Of a stretch of DNA of 6,495 bases, positions 1-5,283 are shown piece after piece. Under the pieces are notes generated by a model. The model saw only the letters and a program-made list of their open reading frames with translations. It did not search any database and was not told where the DNA came from. This stretch comes from Ktedonobacterales bacterium (GTDB lineage: Bacteria; Chloroflexota; Ktedonobacteria; Ktedonobacterales; JADMIN01), in contig JAICKD010000189.1 of NCBI GenBank assembly GCA_025928125.1, forward strand, positions 1-6,495, given 5' to 3'. Numbering within the stretch: the stretch's first letter is position 1; every line of letters starts with the position of its first letter. Position numbers and translations under genes: made by a program.

Positions 1-832
1 AGCGTTTGGCTTGACCGTTGCGCGCGCCCGCATGCATCGCAACGATTGGCCCGGTGCGACCGAATCGCGCGCGCGTCAGCCTGAGCATCGCCGTCATCTC
101 CTGACGCTCTTTCGGAAGCACATGCAGTCGTGGCCGCATACACTCTTCTTCGACAATACCACCCGCAGCCTCCGCAAGCGCGAGAACATAGCGTGTCTCA
201 TGCTGCGCAACTTCGTACCGACGCCCCGCGACTGGATCGGTCAGCATATATGGATATGCTTCGCCACCGTAGCCAACGGTTCGCCTGGCGCCGCTCAGGC
301 GCGTAAGAATACTGCCGATATCGCCGGAGATGCTGATGGCGAGGTCGTAGCGCGTCCTGCGCAGGCGCACGAGCAGCCGGAGCGCTGAGCGCCAGCCGCC
401 CTTTTGCCGCCATATCTGAGGATTGTAGGGAATGACATGGGCGATGTCACGCTCGCCTGCCAGCACAGAGGAAGTAGACTCTTGCACCATGATGTCAATC
501 CGCGCCTTAGGGTAGCCACGGCGGAGCGCCGCAATCGCTGGTGTGGTGAGCACGGTGTCGCCAAGCAAATCAACGCGAACGACCAATATGCGCCGCACCG
601 ACGAATCGCCAGGATAGAGCGGCCTTGTCGATACACGACGGGGACGGATGAGATAGCCGAATGCGCCAATGCCATGCCATAGCAGGCGTTGCGCTCTGCG
701 CTTCAGGATGCGTTGTATGACTCGTAGCGCTCGCGTCTCGATGGACGGCCGCCGGTCGTAGTCGGAGGACGCCGGAGTGGCAGACTGGTTCTCGTCAATG
801 ACTGGCCCCAGCCCAGGGTTCTGCGCTGTCAT
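1..832 (-). CDS. Glycosyltransferase family 9 (heptosyltransferase-like), 3' end outside the window
   Basis: The minus-strand frame opens with ATG at 832, preceded by a GGGAG-like ribosome site, and stays open for 277 codons to the left edge, so the C-terminal part is missing. An in-frame stop at 878-880 limits any upstream extension. Residues 81-100 read RILVVRVDLLGDTVLTTPAI, the N-terminal Rossmann motif of GT9 enzymes (LPS heptosyltransferase type). A strand-helix pattern follows, with YDLAISISGD near 162-171, VGYGGEAYPY near 186-195, and a HETRYVLALAEAAGG helix at 211-225. MHAGARNGQAKR at 266-277 starts the nucleotide-sugar-binding half. GT9 enzymes transfer a sugar from a nucleotide-activated donor to a cell-surface glycan; donor and acceptor cannot be told here. 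About 78 basic residues precede the domain, longer than usual, and may sit on the membrane. The gene follows ispE on the same strand by 138 bp. Family assignment is firm; exact function is unknown. Confidence 0.88.
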   Translation of the reverse strand, partial: MTAQNPGLGPVIDENQSATPASSDYDRRPSIETRALRVIQRILKRRAQRLLWHGIGAFGYLIRPRRVSTRPLYPGDSSVRRILVVRVDLLGDTVLTTPAIAALRRGYPKARIDIMVQESTSSVLAGERDIAHVIPYNPQIWRQKGGWRSALRLLVRLRRTRYDLAISISGDIGSILTRLSGARRTVGYGGEAYPYMLTDPVAGRRYEVAQHETRYVLALAEAAGGIVEEECMRPRLHVLPKERQEMTAMLRLTRARFGRTGPIVAMHAGARNGQAKR

Positions 833-970
833 ACCACTCCCATTCACCCGAATCCATCGGCTCGCGAGATCGTTTTTCTATTGCCCGTCAAGACACTCAC
901 TATAGCATAGCATAGCGTTGGCCTCTCTGCGTATCAGGGTAGTTCGGAAGGACTGGCGCTTTTCCACATC

Positions 971-1834
971 TCATGCCCGCGCGACGGTATGACACAATCG
1001 AACGTCGATGTTCTGGCCGCGCGCCGCCTCGTATACTTGGATGGCTTCATCGAGCGTTCGGAAGGGCGCAAAGAGCGTCGGGCCGCTGCCGCTCATCCGC
1101 ACAATCGGAGCGCCTGCCCGCAACAGTCTCTCGCATGTCTCAGCAACCTCAGGCCAGTTTCTCATAACCAGTGGTTCGAGCGTATTCGATAGGCGCTCAA
1201 GTGGTAGCTGTGAGCCGCAGCGTATAGCCTCGACCACGGTATCGGTATCGTGTGTATTGCCGTACTCCGCTGGAGTCACAGACTGGAATACCGCAGCGGT
1301 TGAGATGCTGACCGGCGGATGCGCGATGAGCAGCCAGAGTGGCTCGCAATCGGGTAGTGGTGTGACCAGTTCGCCACGCCCTTCAATTAACGCGGTTCCG
1401 CCATGAATGAAAAACGGGATGTCTGATCCCAAGCGGGCGGCCAGTTCTTCTAGCCGTGTCTGGCTCAGTCCCAATGCGCAGAGCCGGTTGAGCGCTACAA
1501 GCACCGCCGCCGCGTCGCTACTGCCGCCGCCCAGCCCTCCCTGCGCGGGTATCTCTTTGCGCAGCTCGAGTGCGGCTCCGTGTGTCAGATATCCCTCATC
1601 CCGCAATAATCGGGCGGCGCGTATGGCGAGATTATCGTCACCGCGCAGACTGGGTACGTCTACCGCACAGGTGATGCGATCATCATCAGTTACCTGGATG
1701 CGCAGTGTGTCTTTGAGCGAGATCGTCTGCATCACTGATGCGAGCGCATGGTAGCCATCACCGCGTTTTCCTAGCACTGACAGCGTGAGGTTGATTTTGG
1801 CCCATGCGGGAACGAAGATGGCTGGTGCGCTCAC
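971..1834 (-). CDS. ispE: 4-diphosphocytidyl-2-C-methyl-D-erythritol kinase
   Basis: This cytosolic GHMP kinase phosphorylates the 2-hydroxyl of CDP-methylerythritol with ATP, the fourth step of the MEP route to isopentenyl diphosphate. All family motifs are visible in the 287-residue product. PAWAKINLTLSV at 9-20 carries the substrate-binding lysine (K13). The glycine-rich ATP loop PAQGGLGGGSSDAAA is at 96-110. LGSDIPFF at 135-142 has the catalytic aspartate (D138). The third motif VRMSGSGPTLFA is at 245-256. The length matches the family (about 280-290). The frame can be extended to a TTG at 1846, but GGGAGGA (1838-1844) lies inside that extension directly before GTG 1834, and nothing like a ribosome site precedes the TTG, so GTG 1834 is preferred. 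The SD-to-start spacing is short (3-4 nt). It is divergent from the DUF554 gene and upstream of the GT9 gene. Confidence 0.95.
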   Translation of the reverse strand: MSAPAIFVPAWAKINLTLSVLGKRGDGYHALASVMQTISLKDTLRIQVTDDDRITCAVDVPSLRGDDNLAIRAARLLRDEGYLTHGAALELRKEIPAQGGLGGGSSDAAAVLVALNRLCALGLSQTRLEELAARLGSDIPFFIHGGTALIEGRGELVTPLPDCEPLWLLIAHPPVSISTAAVFQSVTPAEYGNTHDTDTVVEAIRCGSQLPLERLSNTLEPLVMRNWPEVAETCERLLRAGAPIVRMSGSGPTLFAPFRTLDEAIQVYEAARGQNIDVRLCHTVARA

Positions 1835-1837
1835 TGG

Positions 1838-1844
1838 TCCTCCC
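1838..1844 (-). promoter_or_regulatory. Ribosome binding site deciding the ispE start
   Basis: The minus strand reads GGGAGGA here, three bases before GTG 1834. It favours that GTG over the TTG at 1846, which has no purine-rich stretch before it. Confidence 0.65.
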
Positions 1845-1867
1845 AAGTGGTATCTGTTCGCTGCGTC

Positions 1868-1903
1868 GCTAGCGTATGATGGGCAAGGGTATTATACGCG
1901 AGC
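1868..1903. promoter_or_regulatory. Imperfect inverted repeat with face-to-face -10 elements (candidate divergent promoter)
   Basis: The arms 1868-1880 and 1891-1903 match at 11 of 13 positions around a 10-base centre. The right arm gives a perfect TATAAT on the minus strand (1896 to 1891), which would start ispE transcription near 1884 with a leader of about 50 bases. The left arm gives TATGAT on the plus strand (1875-1880), which would start the DUF554 gene near 1887. No good -35 hexamer is visible for either direction. The repeat could instead be, or also be, an operator. The assignment is an inference from sequence pattern only. Confidence 0.4.
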
Positions 1904-1932
1904 TACCCGACGAGAGAGGATAATCCGCACGT

Positions 1933-2655
1933 ATGTCGTTTTTCACATCAGTCAACGGGACGCTCATCAACGCGCTGGCGGTGCTGGTTGGAGGGGTAAT
2001 TGGGTCACTCGTGGGCGACCGCCTGCCCAAGCGGATCCACGAAGCCCTGTTTGGCGTGCTGGGTCTTTTTACGGTGCTCATCGGTCTGCTGGGCGCGCTG
2101 GTGACAAAGAACCCGCTCATTCTGCTGGGCAGCCTGCTGATTGGCACACTACTTGGCGAGATGATGAACATCGAGGCTGGCCTCGAAAAAGCGGGCGACT
2201 GGCTACAGGCCAAGCTGGCAAAGCCGGGTTCGACCCTGAGCGAGGCATTTGTCACCGCAAGTCTGGTCTTTTGTGTCGGGCCACTCTCAATTCTTGGCTC
2301 ACTGGATAACGGCCTGTCTGGTGACACCACTAAGCTGGTCATAAAGGCCACGCTCGACGGTTTCGCCGCGCTCGCTTTCGGGGCAACTCTCGGCTGGGGA
2401 GTGCTGCTGGCAATTATTACGATACTAGTCTACCAGGGTGGGTTGAGCCTCGGTGCGCACGCGATTGCTCCATTGCTAACCGGCAACGCCGATACCATCA
2501 CCGAGCTAACGGCCACCGGTGGCCTGATTCTGGTCGCGGTTGGTCTGAAGCTGCTGAAGATTCGCGATTTGCGCGTCGCGAACTATCTACCAGCGCTGGT
2601 TGTCGCGCCGCTATTGGTGGCGGGCGTCGCGCTCTGGCAGCAGCTGTCTCGTTGA
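1933..2655 (+). CDS. DUF554 family integral membrane protein (YqgA/YdfK-like)
   Basis: The product is 240 residues and strongly hydrophobic, with about seven membrane segments (roughly 9-28, 37-57, 60-76, 104-122, 143-167, 193-207 and 217-235). The family is recognised from the opening GTLINALAVLVGGVIGSL-type segment (9-26), the GSLLIGTLLGEMMNIE stretch (66-81), and the FCVGPLSILGSLDNGLSGD motif (113-131), which is the hallmark of DUF554. The length is normal for the family. The biochemical role of DUF554 proteins is not established, so only inner-membrane location is claimed. ATG 1933 is the first possible start because an in-frame TAA lies at 1921-1923. Its ribosome site AGAGGA (1915-1920) is 12 bases away, which is rather far. 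It is transcribed divergently from ispE. No terminator is seen before the B12 promoter, so some read-through is possible. Confidence 0.88.
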   Translation: MSFFTSVNGTLINALAVLVGGVIGSLVGDRLPKRIHEALFGVLGLFTVLIGLLGALVTKNPLILLGSLLIGTLLGEMMNIEAGLEKAGDWLQAKLAKPGSTLSEAFVTASLVFCVGPLSILGSLDNGLSGDTTKLVIKATLDGFAALAFGATLGWGVLLAIITILVYQGGLSLGAHAIAPLLTGNADTITELTATGGLILVAVGLKLLKIRDLRVANYLPALVVAPLLVAGVALWQQLSR

Positions 2656-2675
2656 AATGGTGTGTCGCCCCGCGC

Positions 2676-2705
2676 TTGACGTGGCATATGTCAGGCCGCT
2701 ATACT
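2676..2705 (+). promoter_or_regulatory. Sigma-70-type promoter of the B12 leader and btuFCD operon
   Basis: TTGACG (2676-2681) and TATACT (2700-2705) are separated by 18 bases, close to consensus in sequence and spacing. Transcription would start near 2712, about 15 bases before the first helix of the riboswitch, which is a normal arrangement. The -35 begins 21 bases after the stop of the DUF554 gene. Confidence 0.7.
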
Positions 2706-2726
2706 CTGCCAGACAACTGAATATGT

Positions 2727-2941
2727 GAACCCCGCGAGGTGGTAGATGTCTGCGTAGATGCGGACGTCTGCCAGGGAAATCGGTGAAATGCCGATGCGGA
2801 CGCGCCACTGTAACTGGGAAACGCGCCTCCAGATTAGGCCACTGTCGCACGTAAGCGATGGGAAGGCAGAGACGCGCTATCAGGTAATCGAACGTATTGC
2901 CTGTGAGGAACCCAGGAGCCAGGAGACCGACCTTTGGGGTG
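2727..2941 (+). promoter_or_regulatory. Cobalamin (B12) riboswitch
   Basis: This is an RNA element that binds adenosylcobalamin or a related corrinoid. The conserved pieces occur in order. There is a GGGAA block at 2774-2778, then GGTGAAATGCC at 2782-2792, then GCCACTGTAACTGG at 2804-2817. The B12 box AGCCAGGAGACC lies at 2917-2928. The closing helices can be drawn: ACCCC (2729-2733) pairs with GGGGT (2936-2940), and AGGTGGT (2737-2743) pairs with 2926-2933, leaving G2929 bulged. The core of about 210 bases is the usual size. An intrinsic terminator 50 bases downstream and the B12 importer genes after it indicate transcriptional repression by the vitamin. An open frame on the plus strand crosses this element but is incidental. 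Confidence 0.95.
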
Positions 2942-2949
2942 ATGCTCAG

Positions 2950-2971
2950 TTCCTCCGCGCCAACGAGGGAA
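2950..2971 (+). other. Small hairpin that could block the antiterminator
   Basis: TTCCTC (2950-2955) can pair with GAGGGAA (2965-2971, one bulged G) around a nine-base loop. Its 3' arm overlaps the 5' arm of the antiterminator (2968-2974), so forming it would favour termination. It sits where the regulatory hairpin of B12 riboswitches usually lies. Whether its loop contacts the riboswitch core was not resolved. Confidence 0.4.
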
Positions 2972-3002
2972 GAGCAACGCCGGTTTTGGCTTGCCCTCTT
3001 TC
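2968..3002 (+). promoter_or_regulatory. Predicted antiterminator stem
   Basis: GGAAGAG (2968-2974) can pair with CTCTTTC (2996-3002), CAA (2975-2977) with TTG (2991-2993), and GCC (2979-2981) with GGC (2988-2990), closing a GGTTTT loop. The stem uses up bases 2993-3002, the 5' arm of the terminator, so the two folds exclude each other. It would form when no ligand is bound. This is a hand fold without computed energies. Confidence 0.55.
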
Positions 3003-3028
3003 TCTGTGCTGAGATAGAGGGCTTTTTT
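2993..3028 (+). terminator. Intrinsic terminator of the B12 riboswitch
   Basis: The arms 2993-3004 and 3011-3022 match at 11 of 12 positions around a six-base loop, and six T residues follow immediately (3023-3028). It lies between the riboswitch and btuF and reads in the operon's direction, so it acts as the expression platform and not as the end of an upstream gene. Confidence 0.92.
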
Positions 3029-3078
3029 GTTGAGCCTCCGACGGAACGTGTTTGGGTGTATCTGATCCTGTACTCTAT

Positions 3079-3124
3079 CGGGCAGTGCGGACAGAATCGG
3101 CGCACTCTGCGTCCTCACTGCTCG
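3079..3124 (+). other. Leader hairpin abutting the btuF ribosome site
   Basis: CGGGCAGTGCGGAC (3079-3092) and GTCCTCACTGCTCG (3111-3124) form a stem of 14 positions with 12 Watson-Crick pairs, one G-U pair and one mismatch, around an 18-base loop. The last paired base is the first base of the GGGAGGA ribosome site. It lies after the terminator, so it exists only in full-length mRNA. A second, shorter pairing (3082-3089 with 3101-3110) competes with it. Its function is unknown; mRNA protection or translational control are both possible. Confidence 0.5.
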
Positions 3125-3130
3125 GGAGGA
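3124..3130 (+). promoter_or_regulatory. Ribosome binding site of btuF
   Basis: GGGAGGA lies eight bases before ATG 3139, ideal spacing. It fixes this ATG as the start although the frame is open further upstream to 3052. Confidence 0.85.
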
Positions 3131-3138
3131 TTCATCTC

Positions 3139-4113
3139 ATGCGAAGCGCAAAGCTTCCGCCCACGCGCCAATCCCTGACACTCGTCCTGCTCATCCTCGT
3201 AGCTTGCCTTTCGCTCATAGTGACTGGCTGCGCCACCTCAGCGAGCAGCCCTACTGGTACGCCTACCACCCAGAAGCCGCTCATCTCCACCGACGCGCAC
3301 GGAACGCCGATCACGATTCCGGCGAAGGCGCCCCAGCGCATCGTCTCGCTGACGCCTGGTGATAGCGAGATGCTGGCCGCCGTTGGCGCTAGCGCGCGCG
3401 TCGTGGGTGTTGACGCATTCACCAACTATCCCGCCGATATGGCCGCCAAACCGAAAGTCTCCAGCAGCGATGGCAGCCCGAATGTCGAGCAGATCATTGC
3501 GCTCAATCCAGATTTGGTGCTCAGCTGGGGACAGTTCACGACGCAGGCTGATACCGCACTGCTTCAGGCGCATGTCAACGTGATTTCGCTTCCCGTCGCC
3601 GACCTGCAAGGCACACTGGCCGAGATTCGCCTCGTCGGACAACTGACTCATACGACTGCCACAGCGGATGCGCTGGTCAAGTCGCTCCAGCAGCGCATAG
3701 ATGCTGTCAAACAGAAGGTGGCGAGCGCGCCGCCTGTCAGTGTCTACATGGAGGTCGGCTTTACGCCGCCACCACCATATGCGGTTGGCGGAGGATCGTT
3801 CGAAAATGATGTGCTGACCGACGCTGGCGGTCGCAACATCTTCGCCGCACAGATGGACAATGGCGGTTTTCCTTCGGTGAGTGTCGAAAGTATCATCGCG
3901 GCCAACCCGCAGGTGATTATCTTGACGGAAGAGCCAGCGTACGGAGGCGATCCGCGGCAGGTCTACGCGCGGCCTGGCTGGGCGGGCATCGCAGCCATCA
4001 AGTCACATAGCGTCTATAACATCAACCCGGACATCGTTTCGCGCCCTGGTCCCCGGCTGGTGGACGCGCTCGAGCAGATCGCGAAGATGCTCCACTCCGA
4101 CTTGTTCTCGTAG
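3139..4113 (+). CDS. btuF: Cobalamin-binding lipoprotein of the B12 ABC importer
   Basis: This is the extracytoplasmic substrate-binding component (periplasmic-binding-protein 2 / FecB-BtuF type, 324 residues). The N-terminus is a lipoprotein signal: basic MRSAKLPPTR, a hydrophobic stretch 13-28, and lipobox VTGC with the lipidated cysteine at C31, followed by a Ser/Thr/Pro-rich tether. The mature lobes show PQRIVSLTPGDSEMLAAVG at 65-83, IIALNPDLVLSW at 119-130, a long linking helix at about 156-195, and VSVESIIAANPQVIIL at 247-262. E77 and E250 occupy the lobe-tip positions where glutamates of this class dock on permease arginines. The riboswitch in front makes a corrinoid the likely ligand; without it, siderophore or haem would be alternatives. 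The start is fixed by the ribosome site at 3124-3130. Its stop codon overlaps the btuC ribosome site, indicating one operon. Confidence 0.92.
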   Translation: MRSAKLPPTRQSLTLVLLILVACLSLIVTGCATSASSPTGTPTTQKPLISTDAHGTPITIPAKAPQRIVSLTPGDSEMLAAVGASARVVGVDAFTNYPADMAAKPKVSSSDGSPNVEQIIALNPDLVLSWGQFTTQADTALLQAHVNVISLPVADLQGTLAEIRLVGQLTHTTATADALVKSLQQRIDAVKQKVASAPPVSVYMEVGFTPPPPYAVGGGSFENDVLTDAGGRNIFAAQMDNGGFPSVSVESIIAANPQVIILTEEPAYGGDPRQVYARPGWAGIAAIKSHSVYNINPDIVSRPGPRLVDALEQIAKMLHSDLFS

Positions 4114-4118
4114 GAGGA
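4112..4118 (+). promoter_or_regulatory. Ribosome binding site of btuC overlapping the btuF stop
   Basis: AGGAGGA begins inside the TAG stop of btuF and is five bases before GTG 4124. It supports the GTG start and suggests coupled translation. Confidence 0.75.
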
Positions 4119-4123
4119 AGCTC

Positions 4124-5269
4124 GTGGCACGGCTGGCCGATATCAAAGGGGCTAAGCCCGCGGATACTCCGTCGCGTGAGCCTGACTCCAGAAGGCCGCG
4201 CGTTCGGTTGCCGCTGGGCGTGCGCGTCTCCTGGCGGCCAGCCGTGTTGCCATTGCTCGTGGTTGCCCTGTTTGCTGCGCTGGCGCTGGCAGCCGCCTAT
4301 GGAGCGGTGCCAATCTCGCCGCTCACCTCAGCGGCCATCCTGTTGAACCAGACACATGTCATCCATATTCAGCCGTCCTGGCCAGCCTCGGATGAGGCGA
4401 TCTTGCTGCTCTATCGGCTGCCGCGTGTTGCGGGCGCGGCATTGGTGGGCGCCGCGCTCGGTGTGGCAGGCGTTCTCTTCCAGGGGCTATTGCGCAATCC
4501 TCTGGCCGATCCTCTCTTGCTTGGCACCTCGTCGGGCGCGGCATTGGGAGCGACCATCGCTTTTATGCTTCCTGCCGCGTTTACCGCGTACTGGTTCGGC
4601 TTCGGGCTGATCGCGCTGCTGGCATTTGCGGGCGCGCTTGTGGCGGTGGCGCTGGTCTATCTGCTGGCGACGCATAAGCGGCGGACTCCTGTTGTCACTC
4701 TGCTGCTGGCGGGCGTGGCGGTGAGCGCCGTACTGACTGCGGCGCAGACGATACTGATTACCATGAATGACCGCCTCGGTCTGAGATTGGTCTCGCTCTA
4801 TCGCTGGATCAGCGGCAGCGTCAACGTCGAGTCGTGGACGCAGGCTGAAGTCATCACGGTGCTCGTGGTGGCGGGCGTGGTGGCGGGCTTCGTGCTGGCG
4901 CCCGCGCTCGATGCGTTTGCGCTGGGCGAAGACATGGCCGGACACCTGGGGTTGCGCGTCGAGCGATACAAGCTGGTGATTGTTCTGGTCGCGGCGCTGT
5001 TGGTGGGAGCCGCCGTCTCGATTAGCGGCATCGTCGGCTTCGTCGGGCTGGTCGCGCCGCACCTCTGCCGCCTGACACTTGGTCCGCGCCACCGCCTGCT
5101 CGTACCCGCATCGGCTCTTGTAGGAGCCATCTTCGTCGTCGTGGCGGATTTGCTGGCGCGGGTGCTGGTCGCTCCGGCAGAGCTGCCGCTAGGGGTATTG
5201 ACGGCGCTTGTGGGTGGACCGTTCTTCCTATGGCTGCTGCGCGCCGCTGGCAGCCGCTACCGCTGGTAG
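4124..5269 (+). CDS. btuC: B12 ABC importer permease (FecCD/BtuC family)
   Basis: The membrane subunit (381 residues) forms the translocation path as a homodimer with BtuD and receives corrinoid from BtuF. Family motifs are clear. YRLPRVAGAALVGAALGVAG is at 97-116, directly followed by a LRNPLADPLLLGTSSGAALG segment at 123-142. WISGSVN is at 228-234. LGEDMAGHLGL at 268-278 lies beside the loop that touches the ATPase. ISGIVGFVGLVAPHLCRL is at 300-317, and ELPLGVLTALVGGPFFLWLL at 353-372. About ten membrane segments fit the hydrophobic pattern. A hydrophilic, basic N-terminal tail of about 37 residues makes it longer than typical members (about 330-350). The GTG start has a strong ribosome site, so the tail is probably real. 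It starts 10 bases after btuF and ends 14 bases before btuD. Substrate is inferred from the riboswitch. Confidence 0.92.
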   Translation: MARLADIKGAKPADTPSREPDSRRPRVRLPLGVRVSWRPAVLPLLVVALFAALALAAAYGAVPISPLTSAAILLNQTHVIHIQPSWPASDEAILLLYRLPRVAGAALVGAALGVAGVLFQGLLRNPLADPLLLGTSSGAALGATIAFMLPAAFTAYWFGFGLIALLAFAGALVAVALVYLLATHKRRTPVVTLLLAGVAVSAVLTAAQTILITMNDRLGLRLVSLYRWISGSVNVESWTQAEVITVLVVAGVVAGFVLAPALDAFALGEDMAGHLGLRVERYKLVIVLVAALLVGAAVSISGIVGFVGLVAPHLCRLTLGPRHRLLVPASALVGAIFVVVADLLARVLVAPAELPLGVLTALVGGPFFLWLLRAAGSRYRW

Positions 5270-5283
5270 AGAGGGCATTCGCA

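Noticed and set aside
11..388. Plus-strand open frame at the left edge
   Set aside because: It is antisense to the GT9 gene, which has clear family motifs on the minus strand through this region.
901..916. Short tandem GCATA/CATAG-like repeat between ispE and the GT9 gene
   Set aside because: Only two to three copies of five bases. The whole 833-970 gap shows no convincing promoter, terminator or RNA gene.
1869..2351. Minus-strand open frame opposite the DUF554 gene
   Set aside because: Ser/Pro/Arg-rich shadow of a hydrophobic protein; no domain signs and no ribosome site.
2678..2692. Small inverted repeat TGAC...GTCA in the spacer of the B12 promoter as an operator
   Set aside because: Arms are only four to five bases long and regulation is already explained by the riboswitch.
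2758..3012. Plus-strand open frame inside the riboswitch as a leader peptide
   Set aside because: It runs through the conserved riboswitch core and the terminator stem. No ribosome site precedes it, and the conserved bases there are RNA motifs, not codons.
2611..3105. Minus-strand open frame of 164 codons across the end of the DUF554 gene and the B12 leader
   Set aside because: It lies opposite a well-supported riboswitch and terminator, its protein has no recognisable pattern, and it has no good ribosome site. The region is explained by RNA structure.
3052..3138. Longer BtuF N-terminus starting at 3052
   Set aside because: No ribosome site precedes 3052, the extra 29 residues would precede and disrupt a normal lipoprotein signal, and ATG 3139 has GGGAGGA at ideal spacing.
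4487..5092. Minus-strand open frame of 201 codons opposite btuC
   Set aside because: The product is a low-complexity, Arg/Gln/His-rich shadow of the GC-rich permease codons. btuC on the plus strand shows all family motifs.
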